Shown here: piece after piece, positions 21,657 to 29,216 of the stretch | How the letters are laid out: each line of letters opens with the position of its first letter | Position numbering within the stretch: the stretch's first letter is position 1 | Origin: an uncultured Lachnospiraceae bacterium | Lineage (GTDB): Bacteria; Bacillota; Clostridia; Lachnospirales; Lachnospiraceae | NCBI GenBank assembly: GCA_946623295.1 | Contig: CAMOQY010000001.1 | Coordinates: forward strand, 1-29,216 | Reading direction: 5' to 3' | DNA: 29,216 nucleotides | Notes under the pieces: model-generated | Seen by the model: the letters and a program-made list of their open reading frames with translations, nothing else | Told to the model about the DNA's origin: nothing | The model's database searches: none | Translations under genes and position numbers: made by a program

Positions 21657-23459
21657 TTACTTCGCAGCCTCGAATTTCGCCATGTAATATTTCTGACGTT
21701 CGGCGTAGAGAGCGTTGTAGGTCTCGTTTGAGCCGCTGTGCAGCATCTGCTTGTATTCATGCTGTATCTGGGCTATTTCTGGATCGTGCTCGCAGAGCGC
21801 GTAGATACCGATGTTTGAGCACTGATCGGATATTCTCTCCACATTTACGAGGATATCCGAGAAGATAATGCCCTGGATGGCGCTGCAGGTGCCGTCTTTG
21901 AGGCGCTGAAGATGGTTTTCGCGCATGCCGGCCACGAGGTTGTCGATGACCTCCTCTACGGGCTCGATGCGTGCCGCGGCTTCGGTATCGCTCTCGGAAA
22001 AAGCCGAGCGGGCGTAGTCCATGACCTCGTTAAGCGCTTCGTAGATGACCTTCAGCTCGCGCTTTGCGTAGTCGGAAAACTCAATGCCCTTTTCACGCAG
22101 CTCGCGTGCATTTTCCGTAAGATTGACGGCATAGTCGCCGATACGCTCAAACTCGGAGATGGATTTCAGATAGAAATTCAGAGTATCGTTGAAATTCTGG
22201 CTCTTGATCCTGGGGAAGAGACCGACAAGGTACTGGCTGGTGTGGTCGGCAAGCGAGTCGATGATATCCTCGTTTGCTTCTACCATGCGGATCGTATTTC
22301 CGTCGTAATTGGCGAGCACATCGAGGGCATTGTCCACTCCGTCGTGGGAGAGGTCCGCCATGGTCGAGATCGTCTTGCGCGCGGATTCAAGCGCGAGCGC
22401 GCAGGAGCTGTAAAGAGCCGTATCAAGATGGGCAAGCTGCTCGGTAAGGAGAGCCTCCTGCTTTGAAGGCGGAGCATCTTTTATGATGCGGTGGCTCAGT
22501 TTTTCGAATAAGGTGCAGAAGGGCAGCAGAAGCAGCGCCGTACTGAGTTTGAAGAGGGTGTGAGTATTTGCGATCCCTCCCGAGGTGATCGGGGAAGACC
22601 AGATACCGTCGAGCAGGGATGTGAAGCCGTGAAGGATGAGTACGGCAGCGAGGATTATCACCGCGCCTGCTATATTGAACAGGACATGCACGATACCTGT
22701 GCGCCTTGAATCCGCGCTCGTGCTGAGACCGCAGACTATAGCGGTGGTGATGCAGTCTCCCATATAGATACCGAGCAGTATGGCGTATATCGAGCCGAGC
22801 GAGAGCTGTCCCGTGACGGAGAGCGCCTGAAGTATACCGACGCTGGCCGACGAGCTCTGGATCATGAAGGCTACGCCGGTACCGGCAAGGAAGCCGAGCA
22901 GCGGCTGATCGCCGAGCGTTACGAATAGATTTGCGAAGCTTTCGGATGTCGAGAGCGGGGCGACTGCCGCCGTCATGTTTAAAAGACCGGTAAAGAGTAT
23001 CCCGAAGCCCATGGCGATCGTACCGATCGTGGCGGAATTTTTGATCTTGATGACCATTATGAAGAGAATGCCGACGACCGCTGCTATCGGAGCAAGGGTC
23101 GAGGGCTTGAATACCTGAAGGAATGATGTACCTCCGTCAATATCGAGCAGACGGATGATCTGGGCGGTTATGGTAGTTCCGACGTTGGCGCCGAGTATGA
23201 TGCCGAGCGACTGGTGGAGAGTCAGGACTCCGGCGGAGACCAGACCGGCTGTCAGAACTATTGTGGCGGTGGAGCTCTGTATAAGGGCTGTCACGAGCAG
23301 ACCAAGTATGAAGCTCAGCAGCGGATTTCCGGTCACGTGTCCCATTACGCGCTTCATCGTTCCGGAAGACTGGCTCTTGAGGCCGTCGCCCATAATGCGC
23401 ATTCCGTACAGGAACAGCGCAAGACCACCAAACAACGATATAAAATCGAATACTGTCAT
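21657..23459 (-). CDS. Na+/phosphate cotransporter family protein with PhoU-like tail
   Basis: A 600-residue protein. The ATG at 23459 was chosen for GGAGGGA 5 nt upstream; the longer frame has no ribosome site. The N-terminal half (about 1-340) is membrane-embedded with the two inverted QSS repeats of NptA/PiT-II transporters: ALIQSSTATIVLTAG (QSS 61-63) and FMIQSSSASVGIL (QSS 201-203). The C-terminal 250 residues are helical and PhoU-like (IDSLADHTSQYLVGLF, FERIGDYAVNLTENARELREKG, RISDQCSNIGIYALCEHD). The family imports phosphate with sodium, or exports anions in some bacteria; direction is uncertain. It has a strong promoter and appears to lead the operon containing the two TIR genes. Confidence 0.93.
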   Translation of the reverse strand: MTVFDFISLFGGLALFLYGMRIMGDGLKSQSSGTMKRVMGHVTGNPLLSFILGLLVTALIQSSTATIVLTAGLVSAGVLTLHQSLGIILGANVGTTITAQIIRLLDIDGGTSFLQVFKPSTLAPIAAVVGILFIMVIKIKNSATIGTIAMGFGILFTGLLNMTAAVAPLSTSESFANLFVTLGDQPLLGFLAGTGVAFMIQSSSASVGILQALSVTGQLSLGSIYAILLGIYMGDCITTAIVCGLSTSADSRRTGIVHVLFNIAGAVIILAAVLILHGFTSLLDGIWSSPITSGGIANTHTLFKLSTALLLLPFCTLFEKLSHRIIKDAPPSKQEALLTEQLAHLDTALYSSCALALESARKTISTMADLSHDGVDNALDVLANYDGNTIRMVEANEDIIDSLADHTSQYLVGLFPRIKSQNFNDTLNFYLKSISEFERIGDYAVNLTENARELREKGIEFSDYAKRELKVIYEALNEVMDYARSAFSESDTEAAARIEPVEEVIDNLVAGMRENHLQRLKDGTCSAIQGIIFSDILVNVERISDQCSNIGIYALCEHDPEIAQIQHEYKQMLHSGSNETYNALYAERQKYYMAKFEAAK

Positions 23460-23526
23460 CTTTCCCTCCCGTAAAGAACCGGTCCCGCACTGTATACGAA
23501 CTGCGGACACCTTCTCAACCAATTTA

Positions 23527-23555
23527 AATATATTTTATCATTTTGTAAATGTAAA
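23527..23555 (-). promoter_or_regulatory. Sigma-A promoter of the Na/Pi-TIR operon
   Basis: On the minus strand TTTACA (23550-23555) and TATATT (23527-23532) are 17 nt apart in AT-rich DNA. It is the only clear promoter upstream of the two TIR genes. Confidence 0.75.
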
Positions 23556-23660
23556 GCGAAAAATATTTTACTAAACCTATAAAAATAATTAACAATAATA
23601 TGAGTTTATTTAAAGGAACAAAAAACACCGCGGCGAAAGAAAATAAAAACGGAGAAAAGC

Positions 23661-23689
23661 TTGACAGGAGCGGTGCGCAAGACTATCAT
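23661..23689 (+). promoter_or_regulatory. Sigma-A promoter of the folT-folC-trmB operon
   Basis: A perfect TTGACA (23661-23666) and TATCAT (23684-23689) are separated by 17 nt. The start site near 23696 leaves a leader of about 130 nt rich in inverted repeats, for example TACGCAG/CTGCGTA around 23790-23815. Confidence 0.8.
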
Positions 23690-23827
23690 GCCACGTATGG
23701 ATCCCCTGGCAGATCCTGCGTGCCGTGTCCGGAAGCCATGCTGTCGGAGGATCTGTGGAGATTGCATCGCAACGTACCGAATACGCAGTGGCAGATGCGG
23801 CTGCGTACCGTAAGAGGAGGGGATCAC

Positions 23828-24445
23828 ATGAATGCAAGAAAGCTGGCTTTTGATGCTCTGTTTGCGGCGGTCTGTGCCGCGCTTGGGTATTTTGCCCTCG
23901 ATTTTCTCGCTGTAAAAGTAACTTTTGAAAGTCTTCCGGTGCTGACCGGCGGCCTTTTGCTTGGCCCGGTGCACGGGATAATAATCGGCGCGGTGGGTAC
24001 TTTTATCTATCAGCTGCTCCGGTACGGGCTTTCGTACACCACTGTGCTGTGGATGCTTCCGTATATCGCCTGCGGTCTGGCGGCGGGGCTTTACGCGCGC
24101 TCTGTGCGCTTTTCGCATACCCGCAGGGGAGTCTTCATCACCTCGATGCTGTGCGAGTTCATGATAACCGCGCTTAATACGGGAGTGATCTATGTCGACA
24201 GCAAGTTATTCGGCTATTACACCCCCCAGCTTATCCTTGGAGCGCTGGCGCTGCGTATAGGCATCGCCGCCGTAAAAGGAGCTCTCTTCGGGCTGGTGCT
24301 GCCGGAGATACTTAAAGGGCTGAAAAAGGCGGGGGCAGCCGGATGGAGCAAGGCCGGCGGACGATCGGAAACGTCCGGTACGGCAGGCGGGGAGGATGAA
24401 ATTATGACAGCGCCCCGCGAAGGAGGAGTGGATGACATACGCTGA
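23828..24445 (+). CDS. folT: ECF transporter S component, probably folate
   Basis: A 205-residue membrane protein starting at ATG 23828, with GAGGAGGGG 6 nt upstream. Five to six hydrophobic helices span residues 6-165. Typical S-component features are FDALFAAVCAALGYFALDF, VTFESLPVLTGGLLLGPVHGIIIGAVGTFI (31-60) with the Gly-rich turn, and LRIGIAAVKGALFG near the end. S components bind a vitamin and dock to a shared energising module (EcfA/A'/T), which is not in this window. The overlap of 14 nt with folC, whose product polyglutamates folate, makes folate the likely substrate, an inference from context. The last 40 residues are a hydrophilic Gly/Ala-rich tail, unusual for the family. Confidence 0.82.
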   Translation: MNARKLAFDALFAAVCAALGYFALDFLAVKVTFESLPVLTGGLLLGPVHGIIIGAVGTFIYQLLRYGLSYTTVLWMLPYIACGLAAGLYARSVRFSHTRRGVFITSMLCEFMITALNTGVIYVDSKLFGYYTPQLILGALALRIGIAAVKGALFGLVLPEILKGLKKAGAAGWSKAGGRSETSGTAGGEDEIMTAPREGGVDDIR

Positions 24446-25712
24446 TGCTCTGGAATATGTCAACAAGCATGGCTGGAGCAAGACCAATTTCGGACTGGAA
24501 AGGACGAGGGCGCTGCTTCGCGCTATGGGAGACCCGCAGAAAAAGCTTCGCTTTGTCCATGTGGCCGGTACAAACGGCAAGGGCTCTACCTGCGCGATGC
24601 TCGCGGCAGTGCTCGGGGAGGCAGGCTTCAGGACCGGGCTTTATACCTCGCCCTATATCCAGGATTTCCGTGAGAGAATGCAGGTAAACGGCGTGCCGGT
24701 GGGCGAAGCTCAGTTTGCGCGGATCACGGAAAGGATGATCGCCGCGGCTGAGGCCATGCCCGAGCATCCGACTCATTTTGAGATGATCACGGCGATCGCG
24801 ATGCAGTATTTTCTGGAGGAACGGTGCGACATCGTTGTCCTTGAAGTAGGCATGGGAGGAGAGCTGGATTCTACAAATGTGATAGACTCCCCCGAGGTTG
24901 CCGTCATTACAAATATCGGACTCGACCACACCGAGTTTCTCGGTGATACCGTGGAGAAAATAGCGGAAACAAAATCCGGGATCATAAAGCCCGGCTGTGA
25001 TTGCGTGTGCTACGACGGGGACCCTGCCGCCGTGGCTGTGGTGCGCCGTGTGTGCGGTAAAAGAGGTGTGACCTGTATCGTGCCGAAGAGCTCCGATATC
25101 GCGCTTTTGGACGGGTCGACGGACGGACAGAACTTTTCATACCGCGGCAACAGATGGCATCTGAGCCTGCTCGGACGGCATCAGCTCATGAACGCCGCCG
25201 TGGTGCTTGAGACCCTTGCGCTTCTGAGAAGCAGAGGCTTTGATATACCCGAGAGCGCGGTAAGCGCGGGCCTTTCGTCCGTGAAATGGCCGGCGCGGTT
25301 TGAGATCCTGCGCTGCGAGCCTCTTTTTATACTGGACGGAGGCCATAACCCGCAGTGCGCGCAGGCGCTGACCGAGTGCCTCGACGAGTATCTGCCCGGC
25401 AGGAAGCTGACTTTCCTGATGGGAATGCTCGCCGACAAGGATTATGAAAAGGTCCTCGATATAGTCGCTCCGTACGCGTCGCGCTTTATATGCGTGAGGC
25501 CGGCAAGCCCGAGAGCGCTGGATCCGGCTGTACTTGCAGCACTGGCGGAAAAACGCGGAGTGGAGGCTGTTTCTTATGAGGATACCGCGGCGGCGGTGAG
25601 ACTTTGCAGACAGCCTGAGACGGGCGATGTGATAGCCTTTGGCTCGCTCTATGCGGCCGGGGAGATAAGGACACTGATGGGCTATGCCTCCGGGGAGTAT
25701 TTATGCGGCTGA
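24432..25712 (+). CDS. folC: Folylpolyglutamate synthase / dihydrofolate synthase
   Basis: A 426-residue cytoplasmic ligase of the Mur-ligase superfamily that adds glutamate to folates, trapping them in the cell; some members also make dihydrofolate. The signatures are P-loop AGTNGKGST (45-53), YTSPYIQDFRERM, VLEVGMGGELDSTNVID, ITNIGLDHTEFLG, and the C-terminal FILDGGHNPQCA and FLMGMLADKDYE. Length is normal. AAGGAGGAG lies just before the ATG, which is inside the last codons of folT (14-nt overlap). Its own end overlaps trmB by 10 nt, so the three genes are translated together. Confidence 0.95.
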   Translation: MTYADALEYVNKHGWSKTNFGLERTRALLRAMGDPQKKLRFVHVAGTNGKGSTCAMLAAVLGEAGFRTGLYTSPYIQDFRERMQVNGVPVGEAQFARITERMIAAAEAMPEHPTHFEMITAIAMQYFLEERCDIVVLEVGMGGELDSTNVIDSPEVAVITNIGLDHTEFLGDTVEKIAETKSGIIKPGCDCVCYDGDPAAVAVVRRVCGKRGVTCIVPKSSDIALLDGSTDGQNFSYRGNRWHLSLLGRHQLMNAAVVLETLALLRSRGFDIPESAVSAGLSSVKWPARFEILRCEPLFILDGGHNPQCAQALTECLDEYLPGRKLTFLMGMLADKDYEKVLDIVAPYASRFICVRPASPRALDPAVLAALAEKRGVEAVSYEDTAAAVRLCRQPETGDVIAFGSLYAAGEIRTLMGYASGEYLCG

Positions 25713-26350
25713 AGCATGTCAAGGGCGCCGAGGAGGCGATAGAACAGAGCGGATTTGTGGTGCAGGAGCCGCGGGAGCTGCGCGGATCATGGCGCAGGGA
25801 CGGACGCCCGCTCTGCATAGAGATAGGCATGGGAAAGGGCAGCTTTATAACAGGTATGGCCGCTGCTCATCCGGAAACAGATTATATAGGTATAGAAAAG
25901 TTTTCGAGCGTGCTGATAAAGGCAGTGAAAAAGCAGCAGGAGCTTGCCCTGCCGAATCTCCGCCTGCTGAGGATGGACGCGGAGGAGCTGCTGACGGCAT
26001 TCGCGCCTGGCGAGGCGGATACGATCTATCTGAATTTTTCGGACCCGTGGCCGAAGGAGCGCCATGCAAAGCGCCGCCTGACCAGCCCCCAGTTTCTTGA
26101 GAAATACAAAAGCATCCTGACAGAGGGGGGATGGGTCGAATTCAAGACCGACAATATGCCCCTCTTTGAGTATTCTGTCAGCTCGTTTGAGGAATCAGGC
26201 TGGAAGCTGATGTACGTCACGCGCGATCTGCATGCCGACCCGGTCCTGTCTGCAGGAAATATAATGACAGAGTATGAGGAGCGTTTTTCGGCAAAGGGAA
26301 ATCCGATAGCCAAACTCGCCGCCGTGCCGGGACTGAGAGGATCTGACTAA
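25703..26350 (+). CDS. trmB: tRNA (guanine-N7-)-methyltransferase
   Basis: A 215-residue SAM-dependent methyltransferase that makes m7G46 in the variable loop of tRNAs. The SAM motif I is CIEIGMGKGSFITGMA (38-53) and motif II DYIGIEKFSSV (60-70). The TrmB signature DTIYLNFSDPWPKERHAKRRL (106-126) carries the catalytic Asp and tRNA-binding basic residues, and FKTDNMPLFEYS follows. Length fits the family. It starts inside the end of folC with GGGGAG as ribosome site, and is the last gene before a strong terminator. Confidence 0.95.
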   Translation: MRLKHVKGAEEAIEQSGFVVQEPRELRGSWRRDGRPLCIEIGMGKGSFITGMAAAHPETDYIGIEKFSSVLIKAVKKQQELALPNLRLLRMDAEELLTAFAPGEADTIYLNFSDPWPKERHAKRRLTSPQFLEKYKSILTEGGWVEFKTDNMPLFEYSVSSFEESGWKLMYVTRDLHADPVLSAGNIMTEYEERFSAKGNPIAKLAAVPGLRGSD

Positions 26351-26406
26351 GGGGAGCGGCAGAGTCCCGGCGGCCGGACTTACTGCACCGATACTGTACT
26401 GACTTG

Positions 26407-26436
26407 AAAAAAGGAGGCGGATACGCCTCTTTTTTT
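26407..26436 (+). terminator. Intrinsic terminator of the folT-folC-trmB operon
   Basis: A 13-bp stem (26407-26419 with 26424-26436, one G-U pair, GATA loop) ends in T7. The A-run on the 5' side could also stop transcription from the other direction. Confidence 0.9.
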
Positions 26437-26529
26437 GATCGGGCCGTCAGCTTTTTTATTCCGGACTGGTCTTTCCGGCCGCAGATATCCCGGATTTCCG
26501 CGTTAAAAAAGTATAAAAATAGTCGGGAA

Positions 26530-26547
26530 AATGCATAAAAACTCAAC
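26530..26547. promoter_or_regulatory. Upstream ARG-box-like site
   Basis: AATGCATAAAAACTCAAC matches the Bacillus ARG box CATGAATAAAAATKCAAK at 14 of 18 positions by my count. It lies 87 bp upstream of the tandem boxes, about eight helical turns, so ArgR-mediated looping is possible. The surrounding 26437-26660 stretch is AT-rich and holds no gene. Confidence 0.4.
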
Positions 26548-26616
26548 GACCAAAAAGCGAAATACACAGAAAATACAAGAAAAACGTTAGTTAAAGCGTT
26601 TTATTTTTTGAATTAA

Positions 26617-26654
26617 AATGCATAAAAATACAAAAAAGTAAATAAAAATTCAAA
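26617..26654. promoter_or_regulatory. Tandem ARG-box-like sites (ArgR/AhrC operator)
   Basis: Two 18-bp sites, 26617-26634 and 26637-26654, each match CATGAATAAAAATKCAAK at 14 of 18 positions by my count. They are separated by 2 bp. Tandem 18-bp boxes with 2-3 bp between them are the standard binding arrangement of the hexameric arginine regulator. The second box ends 6 bp before the -35, so binding could block or assist RNA polymerase. AT-richness here raises the chance of accidental matches. Confidence 0.55.
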
Positions 26655-26660
26655 AAACCG

Positions 26661-26689
26661 TTGACGCGCTAAAATGCGGGCAGTATAAT
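26661..26689 (+). promoter_or_regulatory. Sigma-A promoter of the amino-acid ABC operon
   Basis: TTGACG (26661-26666) and a perfect TATAAT (26684-26689) are exactly 17 nt apart. The leader of about 85 nt ends with GGAAGGTGG before the ATG at 26780. Confidence 0.9.
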
Positions 26690-26779
26690 ACGGCACATCC
26701 GATCCGGAGAGGGGCGAAGGACCGGAGAAAAAGTAAAGATTCTGTTTTGTTTTATACTACTAAAAGGAAGGTGGAAATT

Positions 26780-27637
26780 ATGAAAAAGTTTTTGGCAATG
26801 TTTTTAGCGGGAATCATGGTTCTGTCTCTTGCAGCGTGCGGAGGAAGCGATGATGGCAGCTCGGCTGCGGCTGACACCACAGCGGCTCAGGCTGATACTC
26901 AGGCCGACACCGAGGCCGACACCGGAGCGAGCGAAGAGGGAAGCGAGGCTGCTGCTTTTACCACTGTTCAGCCGGGCAAGCTGATCATGGGAACGAACGC
27001 AAGCTTTCCTCCCTATGAGTTCACTGAGGACGGCGTGACCATCGAGGGCATCGATGCCGAGATCGCGGCGCTGATCGCCGAAGAGCTCGGACTTGAGCTT
27101 GAGATCCAGGATATGGAATTCGGTTCGATCATCACTGCAGTCCAGACTGGCAAGATCGACATCGGACTTGCGGGAATGACTGTTACCGAGGAGCGTCTCC
27201 AGAACGTCAATTTCTCGACCAGCTACGCAAAGGGAGTTCAGGTCGTTATCGTTACCGAGAACAGCGAGATCGCTACGGTCGATGATCTGGCCGGAAAGAT
27301 GATCGGCGTTCAGGAGTCCACGACCGGACATATCTACTGCGAAGACGAGTTCGGCGCTGAGAACGTGACCGCTTACCCCAACGGCACCCAGGCTGTACAG
27401 GCTCTGCTGGCCGGAAAAGTTGACTGCGTAGTTATCGACAACAACCCTGCAAAGGCCTTTGTTGAGGCAAACGAAGGACTGAAGATCCTCGAGACCTCAT
27501 ACGCCGATGAGGATTACGCCGCAGCTATCTCCAAGGACAACGAGGGACTGCTCAAGGCCTTCAACGAGGTCCTCGATGCGAAGATCGCCGACGGTACCGT
27601 ACAGGCAATCATCGACAAATACATTCCTGCCGAGTAA
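26780..27637 (+). CDS. Polar amino-acid-binding lipoprotein (family 3)
   Basis: A 285-residue lipoprotein with lipobox SLAAC and acylated Cys20. ATG 26780 was chosen over upstream starts because it opens a clean signal peptide and follows GGAAGGTGG. After a long acidic Ala/Asp/Thr linker (about 22-65) comes the family 3 fold: LIMGTNASFPPYEFTEDGVTIEGIDAEIAALIAEEL, GKIDIGLAGMTVTEERLQNVNFS, IGVQESTTGHIYC and LLAGKVDCVVIDN. It captures an amino acid outside the membrane for the permease and ATPase encoded next. The ArgR-like boxes upstream suggest arginine or a related basic amino acid, an inference that the binding pocket alone cannot confirm. Confidence 0.93.
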   Translation: MKKFLAMFLAGIMVLSLAACGGSDDGSSAAADTTAAQADTQADTEADTGASEEGSEAAAFTTVQPGKLIMGTNASFPPYEFTEDGVTIEGIDAEIAALIAEELGLELEIQDMEFGSIITAVQTGKIDIGLAGMTVTEERLQNVNFSTSYAKGVQVVIVTENSEIATVDDLAGKMIGVQESTTGHIYCEDEFGAENVTAYPNGTQAVQALLAGKVDCVVIDNNPAKAFVEANEGLKILETSYADEDYAAAISKDNEGLLKAFNEVLDAKIADGTVQAIIDKYIPAE

Positions 27638-27657
27638 GCTGAGGTTTGACGGCAGAT

Positions 27658-27686
27658 ACGGAGGCGGGCTTGCCTGCCTCCGTTTT
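27658..27686 (+). terminator. Intra-operon attenuator after the binding protein
   Basis: An 11-bp stem (27658-27668 with 27673-27683, one G-U pair, CTTG loop) is followed by only four T residues, so partial termination is expected. It mirrors the hairpin after the sugar-binding protein at 5580-5616. Confidence 0.7.
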
Positions 27687-27779
27687 GGACGCTCTAAGGG
27701 AGAAACGCTTACCGGCGGCTCATTCGTTTAGGAGAGGAGCACGCGCCGGCGGCTTTTCCGAAGTATACAGGAGGTTTTT

Positions 27780-28508
27780 ATGCAGGAGTGGTTTGCGAAG
27801 ATAGCAGCCGATTTTACGCAGAGCTTTATCGATTCCGACAGATGGAAGGCGCTGCTTTCGGGACTGGGCGTTACGCTGCTCATCACGGTGCTGGCGCTGC
27901 TCATAGGAGTCGTGCTCGGCGTGCTCGTGGCCGTCGTCCGTTCGTCCTATGATCAGAAAAAGAAAAAGGGCGGACTGCTCGGCGTTCTGAATACGCTCTG
28001 CTATATCTATATCACGGTCATCCGCGGCACGCCCATGATGGTGCAGCTGCTGATCATGTATTTCGTGATCATGGTCAGTTCCACGAATACGATGCTTGTG
28101 GCGACGCTGTCGTTCGGTATCAATTCGGGAGCGTATCTGGCCGAGATCATCCGCGGCGGCATCATGGCCGTGGACAAGGGTCAGAGCGAGGCGGGGCGCA
28201 GCCTGGGTCTTTCTTACGTACAGACGATGAGGTTCATCGTCATACCGCAGGCGGTAAAGACGATACTTCCCGCACTCGGCAACGAGCTTATCGCCCTGCT
28301 CAAGGAGACCTCGATCGTTAACGTCATCGGTATGAAGGATATCACGAAGTGGGCGATGAACGTACAGGGCCGCACGTATCAGGCCTTTATGCCGTTTATC
28401 GGCATCGCGGCGATCTATCTCGTGATCGTCATCATACTCACAAAGCTCGTATCGCTCATGGAAAGGAGGCTGGCAAACGATGTCACAAGAAAACGGGACT
28501 CTCATTAA
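27780..28508 (+). CDS. Amino-acid ABC transporter permease, HisM/GlnP type
   Basis: A 242-residue membrane permease with four to five hydrophobic helices. The family 3 signatures are TLLITVLALLIGVVLGVLVAV (32-52), YITVIRGTPMMVQLLIMYF, and the EAA-like loop with GQSEAGRSLGLSYVQTMRFIVIPQA. ALLKETSIVNVIGMKDI is typical of the polar amino acid branch. It probably forms a homodimeric channel, as only one permease gene is present. AGGAGG lies 6 nt before the ATG. Its last 29 nt overlap the ATPase gene. Confidence 0.94.
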   Translation: MQEWFAKIAADFTQSFIDSDRWKALLSGLGVTLLITVLALLIGVVLGVLVAVVRSSYDQKKKKGGLLGVLNTLCYIYITVIRGTPMMVQLLIMYFVIMVSSTNTMLVATLSFGINSGAYLAEIIRGGIMAVDKGQSEAGRSLGLSYVQTMRFIVIPQAVKTILPALGNELIALLKETSIVNVIGMKDITKWAMNVQGRTYQAFMPFIGIAAIYLVIVIILTKLVSLMERRLANDVTRKRDSH

Positions 28509-29216
28509 GGTCGAGGACCTGCAGGTCACTTTCACGGAGCCCGGCAGGACGGTCCACGCCATCACCGGCCTTTCCACCGAGATAAAACAGGGCGAGGTGG
28601 TCGTCGTCATAGGACCTTCGGGCTGCGGCAAATCCACCTTCCTGCGTACTCTGAATATGCTTGAGACGCCGACCGCAGGCAGGATCTTTTTTGAAGGACA
28701 GGACCTGACCAGCGAGGAGTGCGACGTAAACGTCCACAGGCAGAAGATAGGGATGGTCTTCCAGCATTTCAACCTCTTCCCGAACATGAACGTGAAGAAA
28801 AACATGACGCTTGCGCCGGTCCAGCTGAAAAAGAAGACTCAGGCCGAAGCGGATGAGAGGGCGATGGAACTGCTCCGGAGAGTCGGACTTGACGACCGGG
28901 CGGGGGCGTTCCCCCAGCAGCTTTCCGGCGGACAGAAGCAGCGTGTGGCGATAGTCAGGGCGCTGATGATGGAACCGGACGTGATGCTTTTTGACGAGCC
29001 GACGTCGGCGCTCGACCCGGAGATGGTGGGAGAGGTGCTGGACGTCATGAAGGAACTCGCAAAGGGCGGGATGACGATGGTGGTCGTAACGCACGAGATG
29101 GGCTTTGCCCGGGAGGTCGCGGACAGGGTGATCTTCATGTCGGAGGGCAATATCATGGAGGAAGGCACGCCGCAGGAGATCTTCGAGCATCCGAAATGCG
29201 ACCGTCTGAAGGATTT
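28480..29216 (+). CDS. Amino-acid ABC transporter ATPase, 3' end cut by window
   Basis: The first 245 residues of an ATPase of about 250 residues; the frame is still open at the window edge. Walker A is GPSGCGKST (45-53), Q-loop MVFQHFNLFPNM (92-103), signature LSGGQKQR (148-155), Walker B VMLFDEPTSALDP (168-180) and the switch histidine in VVVTHEMGFA (201-210). Together with ALxxV-type GLNxE features these mark the GlnQ/HisP branch that powers polar amino acid import. The ATG at 28480 has GGAGG 11 nt upstream, inside the end of the permease gene. It completes the importer of binding protein, permease and ATPase. Confidence 0.95.
   Translation, partial: MSQENGTLIKVEDLQVTFTEPGRTVHAITGLSTEIKQGEVVVVIGPSGCGKSTFLRTLNMLETPTAGRIFFEGQDLTSEECDVNVHRQKIGMVFQHFNLFPNMNVKKNMTLAPVQLKKKTQAEADERAMELLRRVGLDDRAGAFPQQLSGGQKQRVAIVRALMMEPDVMLFDEPTSALDPEMVGEVLDVMKELAKGGMTMVVVTHEMGFAREVADRVIFMSEGNIMEEGTPQEIFEHPKCDRLKD

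Larger units (their letters stand above)
23460..23827. other. Divergent intergenic region (Na/Pi operon and folT)
   Basis: This 368-nt gap holds the minus-strand promoter of the Na/Pi gene, an AT-rich core (23520-23660), the plus-strand promoter at 23661-23689 and a GC-richer leader of about 130 nt before the S-component ATG. A frame open from ATG 23600 into folT adds 76 codons, but they look unlike the family, and the strong ribosome site is at 23828. Confidence 0.7.

Noticed and set aside
19588..23522. Recent horizontal transfer of the TIR operon as a defence island
   Set aside because: Base composition and codon choice look like the neighbours, and there are no integrase, transposase, tRNA or direct repeats at the edges; an island origin cannot be supported from this window.
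23600..23827. N-terminal extension of the folate S component from ATG 23600
   Set aside because: It runs through the likely promoter and leader, is unlike the family, and the strong GAGGAGG ribosome site is directly before 23828.

Overview
The window reads as chromosome of a Gram-positive Firmicute, most likely a Lachnospiraceae-type gut Clostridium. The grounds are lipoprotein-type binding proteins, PyrR, HemZ, a YhaM-type nuclease, an ECF vitamin transporter, strong sigma-A promoters, GGAGG ribosome sites and many intrinsic terminators. Base composition is moderately GC-rich and looks even throughout. I see no tRNA, rRNA, transposase, phage gene or CRISPR array.

Layout: (1) 1-2240: the tail of prolyl-tRNA synthetase, an HTH regulator and a small membrane protein. 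(2) 2244-7020, minus strand: an alpha-glucan module of binding protein, two permeases and 4-alpha-glucanotransferase (order of transcription malE-malF-malG-malQ), with a sigma-A promoter, a 24-bp palindromic operator at the start site and an attenuator hairpin after malE. (3) 7052-9620, minus strand: an acyltransferase-like protein, a 57-residue Cys-containing protein and CCA-adding enzyme. (4) 9650-16201, plus strand: SDF-family symporter, YhaM-like nuclease, CPA2 antiporter, and a coupled trio of flavin reductase, MscS channel and HemZ. (5) 16199-16422: a 224-bp interrupted palindrome separates hemZ from the convergent pyrR; each gene's stop codon is one end of it. (6) 16420-19587: pyrR, tyrS and a membrane GGDEF protein. 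(7) 19588-23459, minus strand: Na/Pi cotransporter followed by two coupled TIR genes. (8) 23661-26436, plus strand: a folate-type ECF S component, folC and trmB. (9) 26530-29216, plus strand: a polar amino-acid ABC transporter behind ArgR-like boxes, running off the end.

The most unusual content is the gene pair at 19588-21641. Both proteins have an N-terminal cytoplasmic TIR domain, one membrane helix with basic residues on the TIR side, and a C-terminal segment with the N-cap of bacterial leucine-rich repeats. One carries three exact 22-residue repeats. This is the animal Toll-like-receptor part list in reverse order. One TIR keeps the putative NADase glutamate (Glu84) and its partner has Gly there, which suggests an active/pseudoenzyme receptor pair. 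The genes overlap by 4 nt and lie 15 nt behind a Na/Pi cotransporter with a PhoU-like tail.

Other points of note are predicted arginine control of the terminal ABC transporter, an SDF symporter with changed ion and substrate residues, and an E2/CAT-fold protein lacking the catalytic histidine. All functions are inferred from sequence patterns read by eye; no database search was made.
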